Source: Dermanyssus gallinae (Eukaryota > Arthropoda > Arachnida > Mesostigmata > Dermanyssidae). From it: 64,000 bases of DNA. Shown here piece after piece: positions 11,469 through 22,669 of this stretch (positions are counted from its first letter, which is position 1; every line of letters begins with the position of its first letter). The position numbers and the translations under genes were made by a program. The notes beneath the pieces are model-generated. The model saw only the letters and a list, made by a program, of their open reading frames with translations, did no database searches and was not told the origin of the DNA. The stretch spans positions 1 through 64,000 of the forward strand of contig QVRM01005915.1 in the NCBI GenBank assembly GCA_003439945.1, read 5' to 3'.

Positions 11469-14400
11469 TTATACCGAGCCAGCACCAAAGTCTTTCGCAA
11501 TCCGCTCCCCCAGCTGATCGGTGCATTTATAAATTTTGTGGGCAATAGCTAGTGGTTCTTCATCTTTGACTAAAATTTCCTCCTTGTAGGTGGGATCCTT
11601 GTCGCTATAGACACTTTTGGCCACCAACTCTATCTGCTTCGACAGTACAGGATAACCGGCCGGCAGTCGAAGGGTCACCTGACTATAAACGTTGCTATGC
11701 TGAACGAGCAGATCAAGCCGGCGAAACATAGCAATATCCACTTCGAGAAGGCTTTCTCCTGAAAACAATGACCGCGCCATCCGTTTGTTAGCCGAGAAGA
11801 ATTATTGTGCGCTAACACAAGCGCCTTTGTTCGTACCGACTTAAGAATGAGGACATTACCATGCGCGTCAGAAAACAATGTAGGCAAGGAGGGCAAGCAT
11901 ATACAATAGCAAGATATCTATAGACAGTATGCTAGTAAGATATCTAGAATGGAACGCAGTATATATACCTCTTATACTCCGGGCCTACCACACCAACTAA
12001 GCATGTTAGTAATTTAGTGATAGACCAACTTTAACAAAACGCATACATATGTACACACTACCTTGAAGCACATACAACTAGCAAGCGTCTACAAGTCGAC
12101 AAGCGAGGCGTCAGTACAGAGTAACGAACTTCATGGCTTTAACTATGATGTTAGGTGATGTCAGCATAAGAACCCTCCTGCGCAATGCAACCGCTAGCCA
12201 AAACACGGTTACCCGTTGACTCCTGATGGGATCGGTCCTTAGTGGTGTACATTAGACCCCCTAAAACAACGCACCCTTACTCAGTATATCTTATATATGA
12301 ACATTGCGCGACACAAATGCGTGCAAAATAGTAACTGTGCATATATTTATAGACAACTGGGCAACGATATAGGTCTTACCCTGAAGTGTGAGCTATATAT
12401 ATATATATATATATATAGGCAACTGGGCAACGATATAAGTCTTACCCTGAAGTGTGAGCACGGAGGTAAAGAGCTCTCTCCGCTTACGAAGGGCTTCTTT
12501 CTCAGACAAGAGACGTCCTGATATCAGGTTGTAAAGGCGTTCAACGGCGCTCGCTAGATTTGGCTCCGTAGGGCAGACGAATTGCCCAACTGCATCTTGA
12601 AGCGGGGGAGACATTGTCACCTCTGGTGGCACGTTGCCTAGACGTCCCACGACTCCCTGCCAATGCAACAGCACTGATGTGAGAACACTACAACAATAGT
12701 GATGAGCAATAGTGATGCCACTACCACCGCCCACATTAGCAGTAACGCGTATGTAAATAACAAACAAATATCATCAACAAAACGGGAGAAGTAACGTACG
12801 TCGGAAGAAGTAAAATGTCATTGTAGTACACATATATGTATGCTGCCACGACATGAGCAATACCACAGACAAACGGCAGCAGATTGAACATGCATAAACC
12901 AAACTCATACTATGTGATACTTAGTGGTGGTCTTCGGGTAGTTAAGAGATACCGTAATTTATTGACATTATTGACCGGGCGTCCACTAACTGCTGTTTTG
13001 CTGCTTCACTTGTTGTTGGTTTTCGACTACTATGTTTACAGCATTATATCTTATCTTTAAGAGATAGGTCCGAATATGCTCGTTCGATTACTATGCGCTT
13101 ACTACACACTTACAATTTGTCGTAGAGACAAGATCTATAACAAACATTTATTATATTTGTTATAGATTTTGTCTCTACAGATCTATTACTAGTTACTACT
13201 AGTTACTATTATTAGTTTTGTCTAACTGAAATAACATAGTGAAGTTCAGTTAGACAAAAAAAGAGTAATATCGTAGTGATCACATTGAGAAAACAGAAAA
13301 CAGCGTGCACAAATTTGCAACAACAAGCACACAGATGATCGAATTGCACACTCGAACACACCACTGTGTAGTTGAAGTCCGCAAAGAAAAGCGGGTCGTT
13401 ATCGAACACGAGACGGATCCAGAACTGAGCGAGATCCCCGGTGCCCGCCGTGACGCAGGCGGAGCAGTGTTTGGGCGATATATGGTTCTTCTCCATGAGG
13501 CTCGCGTACTCACGGCGAACCCTCTCGGGAAGCTTCTCCAACTCGTGTAGAACAAGAGCGGCAAACAGCTCGTCGAGAACCTGTTGGACATGATTGCGTT
13601 ACACATGATTCATACTGTAAATGACGCTCTAAAGTAAGTGACGCTAGGTCGCCACAAGTATAATATTACGAACCGGTTTATTAACCAACAAACAGTGTTG
13701 TCCCACCGCTCGACGTCAACAAGCCCCGACTGATCAGTCTCACACACACTGACTGACCTTTGTAAGTGCCTTCGGATCGTTCGGGTTCCACTGGACCAGC
13801 GATGGTAGAGTGCTCATCGACGGGACAAAGTCGGCCTCGTGGAAAATGAAGTCCGGGGGCATTTGAGGACGCGACGCATCGAAGATCACCCACCATGTAA
13901 TCGGGCCCGCATTGCTATGGTGCCATTTGATTATAAAACGGTCCACCTGCGTCGCTGGTGTATCAATCAAAATCCTGGAGTTAGTAGAGTGCTGTGGTCC
14001 TTTTTTGTTAGTTTGTGTGCACGCACATAGTATACGAGCATGTCAGCGCACGAAATTACAAATAGAGCAATCATCTAATTTAGTGCGTACTGCTAGTATT
14101 GTCAATAACAAGAACATTTTTTGTTTGTTTAGTAAGGAAACAAAATGCATTCGCACTGTCTCCCGCCTCGTAGACTAGACAGTCATAGTCACCGGTCTCC
14201 GTACGGTCACAATAAGCTGTGTTACCGAGATATTGACGAGATCGAACTGACAACCAGTGACAACGCTACCGGCGGTAAGAATAAATAGCCCGATGAGGAG
14301 GTACCTACTTTTGGCTTCAAGTTCTCCACAGCCACTCGCTAAGGAATCGATTGCGAATTTCTGCGACCGTCCGTGAAGCCACACTTCGTGTTTGTCAACC

Positions 14401-14471
14401 TCTGCGACAAGGCTGGCAAACGGGATTGGAAAACCGAGCCCTTCATAGCTGAGTTCGACATTTCCACGCAT
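11469..14471 (-). CDS. BABAM2: BABAM2/BRE, scaffold of BRISC and BRCA1-A complexes
   Basis: Seen on the - strand: exons 14471-14305, 13974-13758, 13580-13365, 12656-12446 and 11758-11469, with canonical donors/acceptors and compatible phases. They sum to 1101 nt, about 366 residues against 383 in human. Exon 2 carries the clearest signature: VDRFIIKW, PPDFIFHEADFVP and LVQWNPNDP, matching the UEV-like fold of BRE. Exon 4 has EALRKRRELF and exon 5 the second UEV-like region (MFRRLDLLVQH, LRLPAGYP). Known role: BABAM2 bridges BRCC36/Abraxas-type modules to BABAM1 in complexes that cut K63-linked ubiquitin. Uncertain: the start Met at 14469-14471 (the frame stays open upstream to 14615 with a hydrophobic stretch), and the exon-3 donor, which may be GTG-shifted by 3 nt. 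About 20 residues between exons 3 and 4 look absent, so a tiny exon may have been missed. Confidence 0.85.
12354..12459. repeat. 40-bp direct duplication around (TA)n at a splice donor
   Basis: Two 40-bp copies (12354-12393 and 12420-12459) differ at a single base and are separated only by (TA)12 at 12394-12417. The right copy contains the real donor of BABAM2 exon 4 (exon end 12446, donor GTAAGA on the - strand). The left copy repeats the last exon bases and the donor inside the intron. Confidence 0.92.
13122..13178. repeat. perfect-stem hairpin in BABAM2 intron 3
   Basis: The 23-nt arms 13122-13144 and 13156-13178 are inverted repeats with one difference, which is a G-U wobble in + strand RNA. 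The loop is 11 nt and AT-rich. It lies in the intron between BABAM2 exons 3 and 4. It may be a miniature transposon end pair or a small-RNA hairpin; no coding sequence overlaps it. Confidence 0.8.
13216..13259. repeat. second hairpin in BABAM2 intron 3
   Basis: A perfect 15-nt inverted repeat (13216-13230 with 13245-13259) encloses a 14-nt loop. It starts 38 bp after the hairpin ending at 13178 and has an unrelated arm sequence. The two stems and the ACTAGTTACT repeats between them form a compact structured block. Confidence 0.8.
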
Positions 14472-15983
14472 TGCGAAGCTTGTTCCAGACTTCGCCGCTG
14501 TCGCGTCCACTGTTGTCGCCGTCGCCCTAATACCTACACAAAGCAGCACAAAGTACAAAACACAACGACAAATACTTGACGAGGCTTTGAATAAGTAAAA
14601 CTCTACGAGGCACACGATGAATTAGTCACTAACCATTGACCGAATCATGTATGGCAACTACCCGTTGTGTCGACACCGCAAATACAAACTTGCCCATACA
14701 ACTGACAGCCTTAGAGGAAAGCGACAAATAAAATTCATGTGACGATAAAATCATTGTAACAATAAAGTTCGCTCCTCGAAGCTAATAGAACGGTCGCGTT
14801 CGACCTTCTCTGGAGAAATATTTTTCAAACCTCGTATATATATATATATATATATATAGTCAACGAGAAATATGACTTAGAGCATGAATGTCACTGTCAA
14901 TGTTCTTATAGCAGTTACCAATAAGAATAATCAATAGTTTATTGTTTAGTCAGTTCACCGATCGGTTAGTGGTCACACGGGTGAACCAAAACAAGGAAGA
15001 CTTACCACAAGCCAGATGAGTTTGATAAGAGTCCCGCTGAAATGTCAGGTGTCACCAGATAAAAAACTGACCAAGCTTGCGCCGAGTGTGCGTCAAAACA
15101 GGCGGCGAAACATCACTTCGAAACGGTATGAGTCAGATCTTTCACAGGTATCAATAATTAGTCGAAAGTTTTTTCTCCACAAGTGCGCACTGGGCCATAC
15201 GGCTTCAATCGCACAAAACGTCACCTCGTCTAACAGGTAGCGCCGAAAACTCTTCGCCAAAAAGCTTGCCAGCAACACTGTTACGGGTTACAGATTCACG
15301 AAAAACGATGCCTGCACAGACGACGATTCGAAGTGCGATGGCTGGTGATATTTGAGCGACACTCGAATGAACGAATCGAATCGAATTCGGGTTCGCAGTT
15401 TTGTGTGTCCCGCCGCTGCTGCCGCCGCCACCAGAGGGTATTACATACAGCATGGAAGGCTCCTTAGCAAGCGCGGCAATTTTTAAAACCCGCTATGACC
15501 GCTAATAAGCGTTCGTCGGCAATTCGTAATGATTCTGTGACCCCATCATGCCGCCTATGATGCATACGTATGCACCTTGTAGCATTTGAGGACGAAGGTG
15601 TTTGCACAAATTGATAGAATTTGTGTAGCAACCTCAGTCGTTCAACTGGAGATAATACTTCTTCTATGTGCGTTGTGTATATCTGATATATATATATTTG
15701 ATCCCCTTGTATGGTCATGGAATCTCATGGTGGATGTCAAGTGGAAGAGGTTGAGCAGGTTGGAATGAATTTCCATTACGAATCGTTTGATCTCAGTAAT
15801 GACAGACATCTCTACATATTTGGAGAAGGTACGGCAGAATCGACATTCCTACATATTTATAACGCAGGACTCGTATGTTGTGTATCCTAATATGATCTGC
15901 AAAGTCTTTTTTGCAGAAGGTGTAACGGACATACAAAACTCATGTGAGTCCTTCTAAGTAGCTCAACTGCGTAGGTAAGATAA
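14472..15983. other. BABAM2 upstream flank, no gene recognised
   Basis: This stretch should contain the BABAM2 promoter and any 5' UTR (- strand). I see a (TA)n array at about 14836-14859 but no recognisable coding exon. The short open frames here have no family features. Confidence 0.4.
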
Positions 15984-16446
15984 CTATGAGCGTAGGCGTA
16001 GTACATCGCAGTCACGGGGCAGAATATTACGGATCTTGACCAGGGCAGCGATGCTCCCTACAACTTCCTTGCGAATACGATCTGTACGAGCTTCAAACGA
16101 TAACATGAAATCTAAAACAATGCCTAAAAATGTTGGCTCATTGATCATGTCAAGAGTGCGGCTTTCGCGTTGAAATGCCTCACAATTAATACTTAGGATA
16201 CCTCTAGGCGATAATAACTGGATAGCACCGTCCGACCAAGTGGCTCTAAAGCAATCTGACGGTCATTTAAGGTCTTCTTAAATCATTTTCTCTACCTCCA
16301 ATCGCCGACAAAGAGTGCTGTAGTGTCATCAGCAAGTAGGGTCAGTTGGCCGTGTTTTGGTACGTCAAATATATCGTTGATAAATGTACTGAAAAGCAGT
16401 GGGCCGCTGGCACTCCCTTGAGCCACTCCAACTGATGTGTTCTCGA
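15984..16446 (-). pseudogene. Jockey/CR1-like non-LTR retrotransposon RT remnant
   Basis: The - strand translation gives the typical motif-B region GVAQGSASGPLLFSTFINDI, then the catalytic-site remnant LLADDTTALFVGD. After frame breaks come SINCEAF, RTLD and TFLGIVLD, then IAALVKIRNILP, in the order expected for the palm-thumb part of a non-LTR reverse transcriptase. In-frame stops and frameshifts make it dead. The normal YADD box reads LADD here. It looks like the same family as the + strand fragment at 19635-20330, which shares INxExF, the RTLD region and FLGIxLD. Confidence 0.75.
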
Positions 16447-16514
16447 CATCTGAATCTCTCTAGCTTTTTCTCCTTCTCTTTTCCTCTCTCGCTCTCTCTC
16501 TATCTCTCTCTCTC

Positions 16515-16526
16515 TATATATATATA

Positions 16527-16592
<66 letters not shown>

Positions 16593-16595
16593 TAC
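16515..16595. repeat. (TA)n microsatellite
   Basis: About 70 bp of TA dinucleotides, interrupted once, lie directly left of the MITE at 16610-16904. This fits insertion of a TA-targeting element into the array. Confidence 0.9.
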
Positions 16596-16609
16596 AGGGT
16601 GTAACAGAG

Positions 16610-16904
16610 ATATTTCAGAAGCGATATAAGGAATTTTAGAGCTTGTTAAAGCAAGCAGCTCGCATTGCCATAGATTTGGTACCAAAATGATTGACGAAGC
16701 AGAATTTAGCGAACGAACACAGCAATGCGCTTAGTTTCTATCTTGATAGATAGAAACTAAGCATTTCTAGGAGGACTGGTTGTTTCGCAATTGCAGATTA
16801 TGTGCTTCTACGTCGGGCAGAAACACCAGTGTCACAAATTGTAGCAATTTCACTCACACTTGCTTTAACGAGTTCTACAATTCCTTATGTCGCTTCTGAA
16901 ATAT
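16610..16904. mobile_element. MITE with 46-bp terminal inverted repeats
   Basis: The ends 16610-16655 and 16859-16904 are inverted repeats of 46 bp with about four mismatches (left end ATATTTCAGAAGCG). The 295-bp element has no coding capacity. A perfect 14-bp internal hairpin sits near its centre (16729-16742 with 16749-16762, loop of 6). To its left are a CAGGGTG-type motif and a TA array, suggesting a TA-specific (Tc1/mariner-like) origin. The superfamily is inferred. Confidence 0.8.
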
Positions 16905-16914
16905 GGGTGGGGGG

Positions 16915-17023
16915 GAGGCGGGTGTTAGTGGGTTTGTGAGTCCCACACTAGTCACTGGCTGTGGTGGCGCATGTACATCACGATTCCCGTAATCCCCCAT
17001 ATTAATGCTGAGAGGTTTCAGCA

Positions 17024-17054
<31 letters not shown>
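16915..17054 (+). mobile_element. poly(A)-tailed short retroposon, possibly 7SL-like
   Basis: The unit ends in an uninterrupted run of 28 A (17027-17054), the mark of an LINE-mobilised retroposon. Its start shares GTGGGTTTGTGAGTCCCACAC with a second copy near 18028-18070. The body includes GGTGGCGCATG followed by TTCCCGTAATCCC and GCTGAGAGG, which resembles the 5' (Alu) domain of SRP RNA. The 7SL link is by eye only and is weak. Confidence 0.4.
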
Positions 17055-17057
<3 letters not shown>

Positions 17058-18360
17058 ACTGAGTTACTAGTCCATGATGTCTCAGTTCTTGCCTACATGC
17101 CTAGACTTCCTTACATCAAGAAAGTCGATACAAGCTTGCCCAGACAAAGGGTGCTGACTCAATAATTCGTGTTGCTGCATTGCCGCTAGTCTAACTTGTT
17201 ACCAGGCTAGGGACAGCGCTAACGGTTCAGGTCGAAAGGTGTCAGACAAATTATTAAGAATATTATTTAGGAAAAAAAAATACAAATTAGTCGACGACGA
17301 TATAATCGATACCTTTATTCCGCGGGACTCGCGAAAGTCATCACTGACGTGAAACGTCTCAAACTGACAGAGATAGCGCCCATGCTACAAACTAGTTTAT
17401 TTTGACAATAGTTATTCCTTCTACTTTTTAATGCATTTTGACATATCACAACTAGCGGTAACAACATATTCGGCCCTGGAGACAAAAACACGAATATCTG
17501 CGGCATTCATTCCTGGATAAGCGCTAGTATAAAATCGGAACCATAACCGAGTTGAGTCCATTGAAAATCGTTTCCATCGTTTGGGAAGATTATGTCTGAA
17601 AAGAAGCAGACGTTCAGCCATCTAGTGTTTCCCATGTTTTGATTAGAGCCTAAACGCAGTTCCTACAATTTGACGTGCTATTTACCTGCCTGTTCTTGTT
17701 TATGCCAATATGCAAATTTTAAGGGCACGTTTTTCGGTTCCTTGCTCCTCGCACCGCGGTCGAACCCACAACTTCCAATTCCAGAATCATCGCCCCTATG
17801 ACATGCACCATCTATAAGCTGGCCAATAATGTTATCGTGATACAAAATACAAGCTCCAATTGTGAGGTTTGCGCATATTTGAATCCCTCGTTACAACAGT
17901 CTGTCACATGTCTGACACTCCATTAAGTCACCAATCAAAACGATACTCCCCACTCTGCAGATTGCTACATGTTGGGTCAGAAGAAATGTCCCACAATTGC
18001 GAGCCTAGGAAGGAGGTGGAAGAATACGGGTTAAGTGGGTTTAGTTTGTGAGTCCCACACGAGTTTATAATAGCTGGCAGCGACGCATCTGCATTCTGCA
18101 CTCTCAAAATCTACCAAGGACCTATCAAGTTGAAAACACTAGCTTATGTTTGTCATCAAATGAGCATATTGGTTTTAGTTGTATGTCGTATTTGCCTATA
18201 AGGAGACATTTGCTTTGGCTTCGACTCTTCCGCCTACGCTCCTACGCTACAACGTTCGAAACTTTGGAAACCGCGGTCAGTGTGATGAATGAAGAATTAT
18301 ACTAAGATGGAATACTGCATTGAGGCGGCAAGATATGTTTTCATGGCTCCGTTTACACAG
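17055..18360. other. no gene recognised
   Basis: The sequence is unremarkable, with short open frames on both strands lacking family motifs. A diverged partner of the retroposon above (shared TTTGTGAGTCCCACAC) lies at about 18020-18110. Confidence 0.35.
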
Positions 18361-18545
18361 GTGTTGACCGACCATCGAGCCCGGCGGCTCGTAACCGGAG
18401 GAGACACATAGGTGCGCGAGTTCGAGCCCCACCGTTGCACATTTGTATTTATGGGGGTCCGTCTATGAAGCAATGCGAAAAACAGTCCCGTGGACGTTAA
18501 ATCTTGGCTGAGATTCAGTCCGAAAACTTAAGGCGTTGACCGACC
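18361..18545 (+). mobile_element. tRNA-like SINE, copy 1
   Basis: About 150 bp match the copy at 28236-28440 at roughly 90% by eye. Shared blocks are CCGGAGGAGACACATAGGTG, a B-box-like GAGTTCGAGCCCC, then TATTTATGGGGGTCCGTC and GGACGTTAAATCTTGGCT. The B-box placed about 50 bp into the element suggests a pol III-type head derived from a tRNA. Confidence 0.65.
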
Positions 18546-19634
18546 AGTACAAAATAGGTCATGGTAGACGTGTGGTTTATATTGTGATGGCGGTGAAACA
18601 GTAAAATGTGATGAACATTATTTGTATCGCTGTGCTCTCTATTCGCTACTTTCCTTAGAGATCACGACTTTTGTCTTCCTACGAACCTGTGCACCGGGTC
18701 AGAAGAGAATTAGAAATACAGACAAATTACGTCCAATCGTCCAGGTTTGGCCATGCTCAATTCAGCAGGATCCCACGCAGAGACGCGGGGTGTGAACCCG
18801 CTGACGAAAAGGAGAGATACTTACACTCCCGCCGCCAACGGAGGTTACGCGTTGGCATATGGCAGGAGCCCCGCCGGTCCGAATTGACAGGCCCCCCTCT
18901 CTCCCCCCTATCGAGGTTCAGAAGGGGGGTCTCACATTGCCCTAGCGCAGGTATCCCGCAGCTCTAACGACCCCCGGCCTGTAGAACGGCCGAACATGTT
19001 GTCGATAGTTTGTAAGTCATCCGGCCAAGTTCTCCCTGTGTCAACAAATGCCAGCGGGCGATGAAACAGATCATGAGGGAAGAAGATCATACTCATATAC
19101 GTTTCTTACATGTGTTAGTGTCAGCTGAGCTGGATACACGGTCGCCATGCTCCACACCGCCGGCACTGATTATCAAGAGGGAGATAATGAGTCAATCGCG
19201 GTTACATCCCGCATCAGCATCGTCCCATCTTGAAGAAGAGAAGCTGGGATCTGTCAATCTGTCAAATTTCTTCCCGCCGTACCCGAATGCTCAAGAATGC
19301 AAGAAAAACTATCAGATTGTAAGGTTTGCTGAAGGTGTCGTTGATTGCTGCGTGTCGGGCTCGATACACGGCTGAACTCAAGGCTCAGGCGAGGGCGTGG
19401 TAAACTTGTCTGCCCGATTTGGTCGCCGCATTTTCGTGCTTCCAGGCGTGGCCCCGCACTGGTCCTAGGTGGTCCCTCTCTATTTAGCGACTGGCCTTGG
19501 TGGGCACAAGACAAAGCTTGTAGCAAGCCACATGCTACGTTTATAGAAATGAATGAAGAGACGGTAATGTTGGTGGTGGTGGTGGCAGTCATCAAATCTC
19601 AGGAAGTTACTGCAAGATAGCCAGGTGTTCTTGT
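18546..19634. other. no gene recognised
   Basis: Open frames of about 100 codons occur on both strands but carry no recognisable motifs. A GC-rich patch at 18770-18990 contains C runs. It may be older transposon debris. Confidence 0.3.
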
Positions 19635-20330
19635 GTGCTCTACCTTATTACTCCAAGAGGTCAAACGACAATCAATCCTGAAGTTTTTGCATGCGACCAC
19701 ACGCTTGATATACTGGTTAAAACGAAGTTTCTGGGTATCGATCTAGACGATCTGACGTTCCAGGCGCATGCGAAACATCTCAGGAAAAATGGACAGTGGC
19801 GTAGCCGCCATATACCGCACTCGCAAATTTCTTTCCCGCCAATGCCTCACGGCAATGTACCACGCGTATACGGTCTTTCATATGCGTGTCATATCAAACT
19901 CCGCTTAATTTGCTTCAGAAAAGGGCATTGCGCCTCGTCTTAGGTCTCCCACAGCGCGTCTCAATAACAATAGAACAATATAAAGAACTCTCAGTGCTTC
20001 CTTCACCATACCTAATTAAATGTATCATAGTCGTAGAAATAAAACGTATTCTTCTTGGTCACCAACCTCGTTGGCCTTATCGAATCTGCAAGAACCCAGA
20101 ACACCCGAGGCTCGGCATCTCACTTGCTTATTGCCTCCTCGGCCACGAGTACACAATCAAGGTTTGCACTTTGTAATTTAGGTGCCATGTTGTGGGACAA
20201 GTTGCCTAGTGATATTAAGACACTGATATCGCTTAGTCAGTTAAAAAAAACACTGCGAGAACGCGCTATCTAACCTTACTTGCGTCTGACTAAACCATAG
20301 TTATGTAAACATGTACACAATCCAAAAATA
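19635..20330 (+). pseudogene. Jockey/CR1-like non-LTR retrotransposon 3' remnant
   Basis: Frameshifted pieces read, in order, TTINPEVFACDHTLD, FLGIDLDDLTFQAHAKHLRK, a GVAAIYRTRKFLS-like stretch, QKRALRLVLGLP and a degraded C-terminus. This is the thumb/C-terminal order of Jockey/CR1-type reverse transcriptases. It overlaps in family, but not in strand, with the remnant at 15984-16446, so the two are separate insertions or an inverted rearrangement. Several stops and frameshifts are present. Confidence 0.7.
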
Positions 20331-20966
20331 AATAATTGTAATAACACGAGATACTACGGTGATAATGTATAAAATCTTAATGCAACTTGTACATATGCTT
20401 CGCACTAGCCTCTGGTTATATGAAGTTGTAACACAAATGAGAAACTACAATTAAGAATAAATAAACGTCATATCATATTGAAACGAAGTTAACCACAGCG
20501 TAGCAAGAATTGCCAGTTACGGAGACGCTAATGGCTGGTGAAGTCAGTAAACCAATCAAACACCCAAGCCGATGTGAACCACAACGACCTACGCCACCGA
20601 TAACTGTCGACCTCAGTAAGCCAAACAAGCATCCAATCCAACGTGCAACATGACGACCAAGGATACCACTAGGCTACGTGCTGGTGGCAATAGGGCACGT
20701 GCACCACCGCCGACCAATCAGCGACGAGAGAGAGAGTCGAGTCATCCTTTTAACATTATTACTATACGAACGCTACGGCGTCACTTGAGCCAATAAATAG
20801 CCCGGGAGAAGGATTCTAAAAACACATTATCCGTCCGGTAACCTTACGAGTCAGATGTTACGCTGTGTTGTCACTCATTGCCCTGAGTCTCTCGTGCTGT
20901 AGTCGCCGCCCGGCTGAGCTACCGTCCCCAGTGACTTCGCGTAACAACAACATCGTCACAATATCA

Positions 20967-21014
20967 TAACGCTTAATTTGTCTTGCTAGGTAACGCTTAA
21001 TTTGTCTTGCTAGG
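20967..21014. repeat. 24-bp tandem duplication
   Basis: Two perfect tandem copies of a 24-bp unit beginning TAACGCTTAATTTG. There is no other feature nearby. Confidence 0.85.
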
Positions 21015-21403
21015 CCGGCACGAGCTAAGCTCACCACAGCTTCATTTATGCTAGCGCTCCGTATGCTCGGTTGTTTGAATTTGCGACTCGGTACGGTTCG
21101 ATTCGTTTGTTTACAACGGACGCGTAATAAGTCTGGCTTGGAAAAATGCATTGCATTTCAAGTAGGAGGCCTGTGACCTCTTCGCATAGCTGCTACTTCC
21201 ACTCGAACACCTACCTCCTCACTCCAACAACTTTCGGGCGTCACTAGCGTCACCAAAGCTTCATCTCGGCTGTTCTAATTCGTCTCCTCTGTAAGTAGTA
21301 TACGTAGTGTACTTGTGTTACTTTTTTTTAACTATAATTAGACACAAAGCTACATATATATGCACGCACGCGTGCGTTAATAACAGTACCTTCTATGTGC
21401 GCA

Positions 21404-21440
21404 CATATATATATATGTGTATATATATATATATATATAT

Positions 21441-21498
<58 letters not shown>

Positions 21499-21538
21499 AT
21501 ATATATATATATAATATTTATATATATATATATATATA
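21404..21538. repeat. long (TA)n array
   Basis: About 135 bp of TA dinucleotides with three short interruptions; the longest TA array in the window. Confidence 0.95.
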
Positions 21539-22596
21539 CTCCCGCACTCTTACCCGGCAGCATTGCGTTTCTGCTAACGGCTATCTCTAGGACGCCGGGC
21601 ACCGGAGACGTTTGCGCTGCCTCGAGCGACCCAAACGCCGGCCGTAACGCAGAACCAATCGGCTCCGCCTATGTAGACTAGTACTAGAACGTGCACATAG
21701 AGATAGGGAGAGAGGGGGGAGGAACAGAGATAGAGGGGGCTGAGAGAGATAGGGAGATGCAGAGAGAGATCTATGGTAGAGGTTGTGCCATCATTGTGAG
21801 CGGTGAGCGTGTCTCTACGTATGTCGGAGCCATACATATCGCCATAGTGTCGATAGTGTTGGTACGTGCTTGCCGATTTGCAGACATGAGACGGCTGTTA
21901 AATAACCGATGGCCAATGGCGGGAGTGGCTGGGGTGACCGAGTCAACCGAGGTGGCCAGCCGGTCAACCGAGGTCTATTCTAATGGTGTCTGTAAGGCAG
22001 TGTCGACGGAAGTCGACAAGGAGTCATTCACAGCCGCCGCAAGGAGCTGCGGCTGCTTCCACTCCTACTGCTACTGTAGGTAAAGAGCGCCAGCAGCAAA
22101 GGGGTCACCACGAGGTGGGAGGTTGCGGGGTGGTCGGGTTGAGCATTGTCTTTTCGGGTGAGGAGCCTCTGCTTTCCTCTCCCGGGCCTAAGATATGCGT
22201 ACGTGTGTCGCCCGCCCCCGCCCCCTTCACGCCAGTGGCCGTAGCGCAGCACTGTCGACCCTGCCCTAACCGAACTTAACCTACTGAGCCGACCGACCGA
22301 CCGACCGACCTAGAACCCGGCTCTCGCCCGTTCGCTTTGGCAAGGGCTCATCTTCAATATCATCATCACCACCACCACCAGCATCATCATCATCATCGTC
22401 ATCATTATTATCATCATGATGATGCTCGACCCCCCAATACCCCCAAACAGCGCCGCGTATTAGCAGTTGCAGCAGTCGAGTAGTATGATGAGCTGCTGAC
22501 CTTGCCACGCCTAGTCGATTAGACAAGCCAACTCGACCCCAGACCAGTTTACTTTACAACGCAAACCAGTGAAGCACGTGCGCTGAAGTTGCATGA

Positions 22597-22598
<2 letters not shown>
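21539..22598. other. GC-richer flank, no gene recognised
   Basis: Contains purine-rich GAGAGA runs (21700-21770), a (CCGA)n run near 22290-22310, and CAT/ATC triplets at 22355-22430. No exon was identified. Confidence 0.35.

Positions 22599-22668
<70 letters not shown>
22599..22668. repeat. (TAA)n array, 5' flank of endonuclease fragment 1
   Basis: About 23 uninterrupted units abut the truncated 5' end of the R2/NeSL-like fragment at 22669. Confidence 0.95.
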
Positions 22669-22669
<1 letters not shown>

